Part shown: one piece after another, positions 1-10,581 of the stretch
Numbering within the stretch: the stretch's first letter is position 1
How the letters are laid out: every line of letters starts with the position of its first letter
DNA from: Myrmaecium sp. VS I D KN 1
Taxonomy: Eukaryota > Ascomycota > Dothideomycetes > Valsariales > Valsariaceae
Length of the DNA: 64,000 nt
Direction: 5' to 3'
NCBI GenBank assembly: GCA_019775845.1
Contig: JADQAV010000060.1
Coordinates: 159,865-223,864 of the forward strand
Translations under genes and position numbers: made by a program
The notes under the pieces: model-generated
What the model was told of the DNA's origin: nothing
Seen by the model: the letters and a program-made list of their open reading frames with translations, nothing else
The model's database searches: none

Positions 1-198
1 GCCCCTAGGTATCCTCTCCAGTATCCACTACCGACCCTCTTTCCGTGTTAGGAACAGGGTACTGTTCATCGCTCCGAAAAGGAACAAAACCTCTATTTTC
101 CCCTTCTAGATCCAAGGGTATCGTATCGCATCGCATCATAAGCCCAGAGAAAAGCATCGCAGACAACACCAGCCACGCAATTCCCTCCGTACGCACGC

Positions 199-234
<36 letters not shown>

Positions 235-302
235 CCTCACCACCACCACAACCCGGAGAAAAAAACACCTCCCTCCCACCCACCCCCAAGCGATCCCCCA
301 AC
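1..302. other. gene-poor left edge with a CAT microsatellite
   Basis: This is the 3' flank of the tyrosine phosphatase gene that begins at its stop codon. It is C-rich on the plus strand and carries an 11-unit CAT repeat at 199-231. Open frames here are runs of Met, Asp or Ser produced by the repeat and are not credible genes. Confidence 0.6.
199..231. repeat. (CAT)11 microsatellite
   Basis: Eleven uninterrupted CAT units, followed by an imperfect CCTCCTCAC tail. It lies about 70 bases downstream of the phosphatase stop codon, so it is probably in or near its 3' untranslated region. Confidence 0.9.
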
Positions 303-985
303 CTAAACCATCTCCCTCTCCACCCTCTCCCTCTCCTCCCCCCCTTCCTCCAGCCACCTCAAGAACCCCCTCGAAAAGCGGACCATCTGCTCAAACGCAA
401 CCTCAAACCCATCCGCCGCACCATAATACGGATCGCCAACCTCCTCCCGCAGATCCCTCCCGCCAAACCTGCCCCACAACCCCACCTTCGCCACGCCCTT
501 CTCATCTCCGCCTCGCTGCGCCACCACCTGCCGCCGCATGCGTCGGATCGCCGCCAGATTCTCCGCGTCCATCGCGAGGACGTAGTCGAACTGGCGCAGG
601 TGCGCGGGCACGAGCTGCTGCGCCTGGTGGGTGTAGGTCGTGATGCCGTGGGCGTGGAGGGTGCGGGTGGTGCGGGGATCGGGGGCGTCGCCGACGTGGT
701 AGGCGCCCGTGCCGGCGGAGGCGATGGTGGAGATGAGCGGGTGCGGGGAGCTGGGGGAGTGGGCCCACGGACTGGGCTGCGTGAGGGCGGCGAAGACGGC
801 TTCGGCCATGGGGCTGCGGCCTGGGATGGGGGGGTGTGGGTTAGTTGGGGGTTTTAGGGGGGGGGTTGAGGGGGAGGAGGGGGGATGGACGTACAGATGT
901 TGCCTAGGCAGACGAACATGATGGATATAGGCTTCGGGTTGGAGGATTCGCCAGCGGCGGCGGTGGTGGTGGTGGGGGAGCCCAT
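303..985 (-). CDS. low-molecular-weight protein tyrosine phosphatase (LTP1/Stp1 type)
   Basis: Cytosolic phosphatase that removes phosphate from phosphotyrosine through a cysteinyl intermediate. Two exons, 985-895 and 820-303, give 202 residues. Splicing the 74-base intron (894-821) rebuilds the P-loop CLGNICRSPMAEAVF near residues 26-40. The first Cys is the nucleophile and the Arg binds phosphate. The intron interrupts the codon of the second loop cysteine. The acid-loop motif DPYYG lies near the C-terminus and supplies the general-acid Asp. Family members are about 160 residues, so this one has a roughly 20-residue Thr/Ala N-terminal lead and extra loops around the middle. The start chosen is the Met before SPTTTT; an upstream in-frame Met at 1075 is possible. 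It is divergent to the chitin synthase, sharing a 1.27-kb spacer. Family assignment is secure; substrates are unknown. Confidence 0.93.
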
Positions 986-2254
986 GGTTGCTGCTGGAGG
1001 GCGTGAGGTTATCGTGAGGTTGTGTTGAGGGTATAGATGGTGGAGAGAGTGAGCGACAACATCGAACAGTGGCATCTTTTTCTCCTAATCGATAAGATCT
1101 CTCAGGGACCACCGACGCCGGCACCGGCAAGATGTCCGTGTACCGTCGATGCGCAATCGGCCCGCCATCTATGCCTTATTGCCTTACTGCCTCAACTCCT
1201 AGGCCAAACGTCCTTCGCATTGATATTTATGGATGCGCTGGCCTCGCATTTCATCCGCCCGCATTCCTTCCATTCCTTCGACCGCGGCTCGGTCACTGCG
1301 CGCGCATAACGAACAGGATCGCCGAAGGAGGAGCGCTACTAGATTATGCCTTTGACTACTTCGGCATATCTCCCGAAGGAAGGATTGAAGAAAGGATTGA
1401 GCACAGCGGGCTTGGTATGATGCTGATTTGCCGTTACTGTAGGTACGCTGGAGTGCTGCTATGAAGATTTATGTCAAAGTCCGTTGATCGGTTGCCACTC
1501 CGCAAATAGTACGGATATACGGTAGAGGGATAGACTAAGTCTACGAGATTACTACTAGTACTTTATATCCAGATCCCCATACAGTATCTTCGTACCTGAA
1601 GGGCCGAGATAGGGAAGGGGAACGAGGGGAAGAAAACAGGGTCTGCCTGCGCCCAGCGAGTGGAGAGGCTGTGACGTTGGGACTTGGGAGGCTGCGTGGC
1701 TGTGAGGGGGACGACGGGCCTGCGCCCAATGGCGAGTTTCAGGTTTGTGGCTGCGTAGGCGCTAAGGCAGGTGGGGGCCTAAGGTAGGTGGTGCTTGCCT
1801 AGGAGACCAGGCAAAAAACAAGAGTCCCGCGAAAGAGAGTGTGATAGTAAATAGTCCCGAGAGGCTGAAGGGACGGGAGTGAGTGAACGAATAGCGCCAG
1901 CTGAACGAGCAGTCCGATCCATCGCTCCTCTTGCTCTCTTCTTCTTCCTCCATCTCTCCCAACTTCTTCTCTTCCTCGTCCTCATATTGTCCAGGCCCGC
2001 CCTCCCCACGACAAACAGACGTTGCCCGTAGTACCTTGCTTGGCTGGCTCGCTTGCGTCGCCGTCGTCGTCGCCTTCATTCCCCGTCAACAATCGGCAGT
2101 CCGCCGCCCGCGGATCGCCGTCCTGGCAACAAAACCTGAAACCTCCCAGGTTCCCCCCTCGCCGCTCTCCCACCCAGAAGTCTTCGGGAAACTCAGCTGC
2201 TCTACCCTCCCGGACGCTTTGAGTTCCCAGAACAGCCGACCGAAATAAGGCAGC
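986..2254. promoter_or_regulatory. divergent intergenic region, phosphatase / chitin synthase
   Basis: This 1.27-kb spacer lies between two gene starts and must hold both promoters. The right-hand 350 bases are pyrimidine-rich (TCTTCTTCC and CTCTTCCTCG tracts), as in long fungal leaders ahead of a strongly expressed gene. Around 1760-1800 there are several CTAAGGTAGG / CCTAGG motifs. I see no convincing gene. Confidence 0.5.
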
Positions 2255-5200
2255 ATGGCCTACAACCGTCTAGGTATGCGGCGAGCCCCTTCTGTTCACC
2301 ACCTGTCCGTTCCCCCGAGCGCTGCGCAAACCACTGCGCGTCCCCAGCACCGCCGCATACCCTCCGCAAACTGCTGTCGCGCGTGTCACAGACCAACGTG
2401 CCTGCGACCCTAGGGCGATTCTTGTCGGTTTGGGAGCCGTGGCCTGCTCCACTCGGGGAATTGCGCCCGCGCTGCCTCGAGAGCAATAAAGAAAACGCTT
2501 TCGCGCGCCAGCACGCTGTTTCCTGCACGCGCTGACTCCAGAACCCGACAGGCGCCCCAGGCGGGCCGTACGACGAAGACGACTACCATCCAGCCATGGA
2601 CTCACGAAGACCGGTCGCGGGCGGGACATCTTCGCCCGCTCACCCCTTACAGGGCTATCAGCTCGAGGATAGACCCTATCGAACCCCGACGGCTCCCTTA
2701 GAGATACCGATGGGACCTGGCCCCGGGCCCAGTACCCCAAGCGATCAACTACCCCCTCAGCCGACTGTAAGGGAGAAAGAACGGGAGGTATTGCGCATGG
2801 AAAGGGCGTGTTGCTGACCATAAGAGCAGTACTCGGTCGAGAATCTTCCCTATGGCCACGATGCCTACGGACAGCCCCATTCATACTCCCCGCATCCTCA
2901 GCCTTACATAAATCCCACCGCGAGCCATGACTACGTTGTTTCCCCGGAAGACCACCATGACGCATACTATACGCAGCCTTACGAGCCCTCGCCGCATGAT
3001 GATCCCTTGAGGCCGTACGGTTCTGGCCCGACCCACTACTGGCAAGATGAAGCGGACGACCGGCCGATGCTGCAGCCGGATAATGCGTACGGGCCAGACC
3101 CGCATCAAATGAGTCCGCACGACATGGCGGGAAGTCCGCATGATCTCGGATATGAGGACGATCCGATGATGCAGCCCAACCCGAACGCGGCGCCCATCAA
3201 GAGGTGGAAGACGGTCAAGGAGGTCCAGTTGTTCAAGGGCAATTTGGTCCTGGATTGTCCCGTTCCCCCGCGACTCTTGAACCAGGTCCCGCACGCGCAG
3301 CCGCCGGAGCGTGACGAGTTTACCCACATGCGATACTCCGCCGCGACCTGCGATCCGGCGGACTTCTACGAGGAGCGCTTCACCCTGCGTCAGAAGCTCT
3401 TCGCGAAGCCGAGGCACACGGAGTTGTTCATCGTGATCACGATGTATAACGAGGAGGACGAGCTCTTTGCGCGAACCATGATCGGTGTCATCAAGAACAT
3501 CGAATACATGAACTCGCGCACCAGCAGCAAGACGTGGGGCAAGGATGCCTGGAAAAAGATCGTTGTTTGCGTGGTGAGCGATGGTCGTGCGAAGATCAAT
3601 CCCCGGACGAGAGCCGTGCTCGCTGCAATGGGTGTCTATCAGGACGGGATCGCGAAGCAACAAGTCAACGGCAAGGATGTCACCGCGCATATTTACGAGT
3701 ACACCTCTCAGATGAGCTTGGAGATCAAGAAGGGCGTGGTCCAGGTGAAGAAGGGAAACACCCCGATCCAAATGCTCTTCTGCTTGAAGGAGAAGAACCA
3801 GAAGAAGATCAACTCCCACCGCTGGTTCTTCCAGGCGTTCGGCAGTGTGTTAGACCCCAATATTTGCGTACTTATTGACGCCGGTACCAAGCCGGGCAAG
3901 GACTCCATTTACCAGCTCTGGAAGGCATTCGACCTGGAGCCGATGTGCGCTGGCGCTTGCGGTGAGATCAAAGCCATGTTGGTGCACGGGAAGAAGCTTC
4001 TCAACCCCTTGGTCGCGACTCAGAATTTCGAGTACAAGATGAGTAACATCTTGGATAAGCCGCTTGAATCCGCTTTCGGCTTTATCTCCGTATTGCCCGG
4101 TGCCTTCTCCGCTTACCGTTACGTCGCTCTGCAGAACGATAAGACCGGAAATGGACCGTTGGAGAAGTACTTTGCCGGCGAGAAGATGCACGGAGCGAAC
4201 GCTGGCATCTTCACCGCCAACATGTATTTGGCCGAGGACCGAATTCTCTGCTTCGAGCTGGTGTCGAAACGCAACTGCCATTGGATCCTGCAGTACGTGA
4301 AGTCCGCCACGGGTGAGACCGACGTGCCCACCGAGATGGCCGACTTCATCCTGCAGCGCCGCCGGTGGCTCAACGGCAGCTTCTTCGCCGCGGTCTACGC
4401 CCTCGCACACGCCTACCAGATCTTCCGCAGCGACCACTCCTTCATGCGCAAGCTCATGTTCCAGATCGAGTTCCTCTACCAGACCATCAACATGATCTTC
4501 GCCTGGTTCGCCATCGGCAACTTCTTCCTCGTCTTCCACATCCTCACCAATTCCCTCGGCAGCGACGACCTCCTCGGCACCGCCGGCGAGATCCTCGCCG
4601 TCATCTTCGAATGGACCTACCTCGCCACCCTCGTGACGTGCTTCGTGCTTGCGCTGGGGAACCGACCGCAAGGCTCGAACAAGCTGTACATGGGCATGGT
4701 CTACTTCTGGGTGATCATCATGGCCTACCTGCTCTTCGCCTCGGTGTTCATCACCGTCGTCTCCATCAAGACCGAAGTGGCGGAGAACGACTTCCAGATC
4801 TCGGACCTGTTCACGAACAACCTGTTCTTCACGCTGATCGTGTCCATGTGCAGCACCTACCTCCTCTACCTCGTCTCCTCGATCCTCTTCCTCGACCCGT
4901 GGCACATGGTGACCTCCTTCATCCAGTACCTCCTCCTCACGCCCACCTACATCAACATCCTGAACGTGTACGCCTTCTGCAACACGCACGACATCACCTG
5001 GGGCACCAAGGGCGACGACAAGCCCGACCAGCTGCCCTCCGTCACCACCAAGCCCGACGGCAAGGCCGACATCACCGCCCCGACCGACGACGCCGACCTC
5101 AACACCCAGTACGAGGCCGAGCTCCGCACCTTCGCCTCCAAGTACGAGGTCCCCAAGAAGGCCCCCTCCGCCCAGGACAAGCAGGAGGATTACTACAAGG

Positions 5201-5536
5201 GCTTCCGCAGCATCGTCGTCCTCGTCTGGATGTTTTGCAACCTCGCCCTGTGCGCCGTCGTGCTGCAGACTGGCGGCCTGGAGGTCACCGTCGCGTCTGG
5301 TGAGGATGCGGATGATGCGGAGGATCGCAAGGCGCGCATCTACCTCACCGTCGTCCTGTGGAGCGTGGCGGGCTTGAGCGCGTTTCGGTTCATTGGCGCG
5401 GTGTGGTTTTTGGTTGTGCGGATGGTGAGTTTCTTCTTTCTTTTTGTTTTATTTTTTTCTTCCCCCCCTTTTCCAGTCTTCACTTAACTCGTATCGCTAA
5501 CCTTTCTCCCTTTCTCTCTAGTTCCGCGGCGTGTAA
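2255..5536 (+). CDS. chitin synthase, class III
   Basis: Plasma-membrane glycosyltransferase (GT2) polymerising UDP-GlcNAc into chitin. Four exons: 2255-2273, 2561-2766, 2830-5424, 5522-5536; 944 residues, normal for the class. The first exon is 19 bases and encodes MAYNRL; the last adds only FRGV. A disordered Pro/Tyr/His-rich N-terminus of about 200 residues leads into the chitin synthase N domain ([16 protein letters not shown]), then the catalytic core with CVVSDGR, the LAEDR motif near residue 545 and QRRRW near 584. Membrane segments follow (about 620-820), then the TWGTKG motif and two more hydrophobic segments at the C-terminus. Class III rather than I or II is inferred from GACGEIKAM and from [11 protein letters not shown], which lacks the class I insertion. 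Orthologues are called ChsB in Aspergillus nidulans and chs-1 in Neurospora. The 287-base intron after codon 6 makes the start easy to miss. Confidence 0.95.
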
Positions 5537-7107
5537 GAGCAGTAATAGAACGAACGAAAGAAAGATTAAATGACACGCGTTTTTCGACGGTTCGCAGCAC
5601 GCTTCGTCTGTGTTGGGACTACCATGCCATGTTTTTCTTTTCTTCCTCTCTTGTTTCCCTTCTTATTTTGGATTCGATTTCTTTTCTTTCGTTCTCATGC
5701 CCATCCATGCAACAACGAACCCGCTTTGTTTTTTCCTCATCGACCATGCTACATGTATCGTTTGCCATGCTACTCGCTTTCCTGGATCATGCCATACCAT
5801 GCTATACCATCACGTTTCTTTTTCTTCTTCTTTTCTCATCGTTTCCCTCACCCATTCTGCAAGGGATATGATGGTTCGATCTCACCCATCTCTTTTCGTC
5901 CTCTTGGCTGTTTTCTTCTGGCGTTCTTCCACTTTTTCCTCGATTGCGTTCATGTCATGGCAGCTTGTCGAGATTGGCGGTGGTGAAGTGAGAACGGGCA
6001 CACAGCTACCGACGAATGTCTCGAACCAAGACCGATGTGATGGGGCGCTGTAACTTTGATTAGGGGACAGATACGGACGGACGGTTGGTCCGAGATAACG
6101 GAGTTGGCCTCGTGAATTGGGATAACCTCGCGATGACAATATAGAGACCATGCGCGTTGCACTGATATCAAGCGTCTTGCATGAGAAGAATTACAGACCC
6201 CTTCCTCTACCTTTCTCTCTGTCTATTCCATCCCATCTTCGGCCTCGCTGCCACGTCACTTCCCGTTTCTTCTCGTACATCTGAATTCCTCGTCCTTTCG
6301 GTTGTAGTTTTATTTGCCATTTTTCTCTCTGATATAATTCTCTCGCCTCTTTTCGTCCGTCTCTTCTATCCTCTCAAGCACCCAGGGTGTAGGTTCCTCG
6401 TTCGTGTTCTTTTTCTTGGGGAAGGAGATATATCCTGGAATGCTGGGGGAGAGAGAAGGAGAGTAAGAAAAAAAAGAGAGAGAGAGACAGAGGGAAAGGA
6501 GAAGCGTCTTAGTTAACGGGAGAAGGGGAGACATGAAAGGAAGATGATGTGGGGTGCTCACGGTCGTCGCTTGTGGTGATCTTATCTATGGTTTCCTTTG
6601 GCAAAGTCCATACGAGGTACTAGGTCAATGTACGCATTCTACCGTCAATGGACGTCGTTCCTCGAAGCCCACCCTGTACCACCTACAATGTCAGGCGTAG
6701 TCTCGGATATAATACAACTACTACAAAGCTACACAGCCACCACAAAGCTAAGTTTTTTCTTCCAGCGAAACTATATTGAAGTCTATGTTCAACTAGCTTA
6801 CAATTTCTGGAATGAAGAAAAGGACGTTAGTGCCGTTGAGGCACAAGATTTGCGGAGTCTGCTTCCGAAAAAGGAAAAATCGTCGACATCTCCATGAACT
6901 CCAAGCACACCATGACCATCTGTGTCTAGCTTTACCTTGTAGTCTTTGAAGGCGAAAGAAACCAACAACGACTCAAGGCCAGACAACCGTATCTTGCGGA
7001 AACCACAAGAACTGACTCACCGTACTTTCCTTTTGCAATTGCCAGATCCCTCAAGAACAGAGGCTGCTTCCACAGGCTAGCAACAACAAAAGCTTGGAAA
7101 GTACCAA
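5537..7107. other. convergent 3' region, chitin synthase / zinc-knuckle protein
   Basis: This 1.57-kb stretch is bounded by two stop codons. From 5540 to 6450 it is T- and C-rich with many short CCATGC repeats (CATGCCATACCATGCTATACC), typical of a 3' untranslated region. A purine tract of AAGAGAGAGAGAGAC type sits at 6465-6505. A 99-codon frame at 6598-6897 has no ATG start and no recognisable motif. I find no supported gene. Confidence 0.5.
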
Positions 7108-9061
7108 TTACCAACCCTCAGGCGATTCAGCTCGGCCGCTACCGTTGTCGTTCCAACCGCCAACGGCAGCAGTGTCTTCAAGTCCGGCGGTGTTCCAGTC
7201 GCCCGCTGCGGCCGTCTCAGCGCCCGCGTCCACAGTCGCCCAACCACCAGCAACAGCATCGCCACCCGAGGACTCGTGGTTGCCAAAGCTGCCTCCGCCC
7301 ATGCCGGTGGCGTCACCAGCGTCAGCGTTTGCCTGAGGGCATCTCTTGTACGTATGGCCGGTCTGGTTGCAGACGTTGCAAGTGACCTTAGACCAGTCCT
7401 TGGGTTCGGGACAGTCCCTCGCAAAATGGCCGACTTGGTCGCAGTTTCGGCACGTGTTGGTCGCAGGATTCCGAGGCTGGTCGCATTCTTTAGCCATATG
7501 GCCCTCAGCTCCGCAGTTGCGGCAAGACCGTGGTGGAGGCGCTTCTGGACAGTCCTTGGAAAAGTGTCCCATTTGTCCGCAACGACGGCATTCCACGTTA
7601 GCCGCAGATCGAGGGTTCGGACACTCGTCCTTCTTATGTCCTACTTCGCCGCAGTTGCGACAGGCGAAGCGATCAACTCGTGGCTGCGTACAGTCCCGAG
7701 CGTAATGGCCTGCTTCGCTGCAAATGGCACATTTTCTGACTTCCTTTTCGCCGGCGGCAGATGGGAATCCATTCACGTCATCCGCCTCCCATCCTTCGCC
7801 TTCGACAGCTGGGGCAGCCTCGGGCTCGTTACGGCAACCCCTGACCGTATGGCCAAGCTCGCCGCAACGCCTGCACTTAGGGATTTGCCGGTCCATAACA
7901 ACTCCGGCATCTTTCAACCGCTCCATGTTCTCTTCTGCACTTGCAGGGTAAGACTCTGCTTCGATCTTACGACGAGGCTTAATTCCGCCCAGGCGGAACT
8001 GAAGAGAGTACTTCCTGTCTTTCTGGCCGCGAAGATCAACGATCGTCATGGTGTCAACAATAGGCTTCTCAAGAGCGACGAGGTTGATGTTTCTATTCTC
8101 CTTGCGAAGCATGCCTTGTAGGTCATCGAGTTCGACTTCCACTTTCAAAGCATATGCATAAAGAGCCTTCATTGAGTGTTAGTCCTGCTTAGATAGCTTG
8201 GGATAGCACAACTTACATCGCGGAAGGCATCGATATCCTTCTCACCGTCAGCCTTCATCATCTCTTCCCAGGCTTTCTCAGGCGGCCAGTCGGGAACATT
8301 GGGAAACCTCAACACACGCTTGTTCGTGCACTCAGAGGTCCTGTGGCCCTCTTGGAGACAATTCTTGCATTTAACGGGCTCTCGCTGGGGGCACTCAGCA
8401 GCACGGTGGCCCTTCTCATTGCAGATGCGACATTCCCCGTCGAACGGACGTTCCACACGTTCATTCGGGCAGTCAGCCTTGTTGTGACTAGTCTAAGGTT
8501 AGTTGCTATTATGAAAGGCATGTCTCTTGCAGACTATGCTGACTTACCCAATTTGTCCGCAGTTGTAGCATTCACCGGTCATTTTCTTCGGCTCGGTGCA
8601 GTCACGGGCGAAATGGCCTTCTTGTCCACAGCTGATCAATGGTTAGTGAGAGGGAAGACGCATCATCGATTAGGTGTACTCACTTCCTGCAAGCTCCATC
8701 GCCTGCGCCACCCTCTCCACCGTAACCCGCATAGGATTCACCTCCATTGAAGCCAGCGTCGCCACCATTGCCCCAGGCAGAGGCGTCCTCATTCGCATGA
8801 GCATTGCCCGAGGTGAAGTCATCTTCAGTGGCGCCGACGTTGCCAGACGCGAAAGGATCGTCGGCTTGCTCAACGGGCTTCCAGCTGGTTTCGGCATGGA
8901 CACTGCCATCCACGGAGGAGACACCGCCATCACTGTCACTGTCACTGCTGCCTGTACATTAAAAGGTATGTCAGTATTTTTCCGACCAGCTACGGAGAGG
9001 AATATCGAATGACTTCAGGCTCGGTAATCGAGGAGTGAGATGACTTACCTTGCCAGCTCAT
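7108..9061 (-). CDS. multi-CCHC zinc-knuckle protein with GW/WG motifs (CnjB/Gis2-like)
   Basis: Probable single-stranded nucleic-acid-binding protein. Five exons: 9061-9049, 8951-8684, 8631-8548, 8487-8217, 8166-7108; 564 residues. I count eleven CX2CX4HX4C knuckles: four in the N-terminal third, then a roughly 130-residue spacer, one knuckle, a short spacer and six in close series. Two knuckles are assembled across introns (CRNCGQEGHFARDC and CYNCGQIGHNKADC), which validates the models. The first exon is 13 bases. Outside the knuckles, the ends are Gly/Asn/Asp/Ala-rich with Trp beside Gly (AWGNG near the N-terminus; GEGWE mid-protein; GGWAT, GDWNT, GGWND and a terminal EGW). The spacer holds a conserved-looking block (ALYAYALKVEVELDDLQGML) that I cannot assign. 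The annotation usually given to fungal relatives is zinc-knuckle transcription factor CnjB; binding RNA is at least as likely. Confidence 0.88.
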
Positions 9062-10581
9062 GTTGTTCCCGGGCGAGACTTGAAAGCCTATAGAACGTTG
9101 ATACGAAGGTTTGCCTTTTCTCTTCAGCCCGTCCGTCAGTTTTGCTATTCTTTCAGACGTTGCAGCAAAGTGAGGCAGAGGATGAAGTTGAGATGCAGAG
9201 GAAAGGATGGTGTATCGGCACAGGCCTCGGTGAAGGAAGGTTGACTTACGATTGCTCGGGAATTGTTGTTGGACAACAAACCAAAGAAACGGCGCTTTTG
9301 GTTGGAGAAAGTGAAGGTGTGAGTTGGTCACGCAGAGGTGGACCGGGCTTTAAATACTGCTCCCGTTTACAAAGGCGGTAGGTAAGGCAATGTGCTTTGG
9401 TAGGAAAAACAACACCCACGATCCCGAGAATCACCCACAGCTTAGACCAGTGAATTCAACCTCCTCACACCGCTCGTCGATGGATCTGGGGATGGAGAAA
9501 TGGTAGGGGATATACTGTGGGTCAAATCCCTTCACAAGTCTGGACAGTCAGCTAGGTTTCCTAAGGACTAGAGAGGATGTTTGCTGTAGCTTGCTCTTGA
9601 AGAGGACTTGGTACCTACCTTACAGTTGATCGGCTGCAGCCAGGAGGGGTAATGAAGCAGACCTGTTGAGAGGGGTATGTCGACTACGTGCCTACTATAA
9701 TGGGTGCCTGTGTGTGTGGAAAGCAAGATGCGAATGTGCCAATTGCCCGAACCTGGATTAACCTACCAGGTACTGTGCCTAAGATACCTTACCTTATGAG
9801 CGGTACCTTACCAAGGCATACCTAATAGTACTACCCTAGGTGGTGATATGTACAGTAGGTACCCTAGGTAACGTATGCAAGACGATGAATACCTACAGTA
9901 TGTAGTAGGTAGTAGGCACATACCCAAAGGATGTACTTGGAAATCTACCATAACCCACAAACACGAGACTACCCATACAGTACCCATCTCACCAACCAGG
10001 CATACACCCAGTCACGTTCTTCTCGGCGGGAGAAGCAACCAAGTTTGCCCTCCCATCAGCCCCGGGCGGGAACACAGCGACGGCTGTAACATGGGTAGCA
10101 TGCATGGATAGCCTCGTATGACACCGGGTGCACCTACAGTACAGCGCGGAACGCTAAGTACTACTAGATACTACTGGGCACGACATGGACCGTGTGTGAA
10201 AGGAAACAAGGAGGGTCAATTGGTACATAGTTTTGCACGTTGGAGGATAATGTACAGTAGCTACCTACATGTACCAGGCCGCCGTCTACAACGTCTCAGT
10301 CTGCCAGAACAACTCTCAATATATAGCAAGCGAGATTGCACACCCGGCTTCTGAGCCAGACTACCCATCGAAATGTGCTGAATCCGTGATTCTTTATGCT
10401 TTATTAAGGCCACGCTCGTTGCAACCAGTTCAAAGCATGCTCGAATGAGGAAGATGTGGAAAGATGAACAGGTATCACAAATTATATCTAAGTCCAGATA
10501 GACAAACCAAAATCGCGGCCCTCTAGAGTCGGGTATACATCAGAACCATATGTACAAGCATACACCCACAAGGAAAACAGC
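9062..10581. other. intergenic region with CTAGGTA/TACCTTAC motif-rich core
   Basis: Upstream side (9062-9480) is the promoter and leader of the zinc-knuckle gene. From about 9590 to 10310 the sequence is packed with short TACCTA, CCTAGGTA, GTAGGTA and TACCTTAC words in both orientations. No coding frame has family-like content. The right end (10380-10581) is the 3' flank of the sugar transporter. Confidence 0.5.
9600..9935. repeat. cluster of interspersed TACCTA / TAGGTA words
   Basis: Palindromic and near-palindromic words such as CCTAGGT, GGTACC, TAGGTA and TACCTTACC recur every 10-30 bases without strict tandem order. The pattern is seen elsewhere in the window only as short runs (for example 35860-35875). 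Function unknown. Confidence 0.55.

Noticed and set aside
3850-4989. 379-codon minus-strand frame inside the chitin synthase
   Set aside because: Val/Glu/Asp/His-rich antisense shadow of codon-biased exon 3 with no independent start or motif.
6598-6897. 99-codon frame 3' of the zinc-knuckle gene
   Set aside because: Begins with TTG, no motif, lies in a likely 3' untranslated region.
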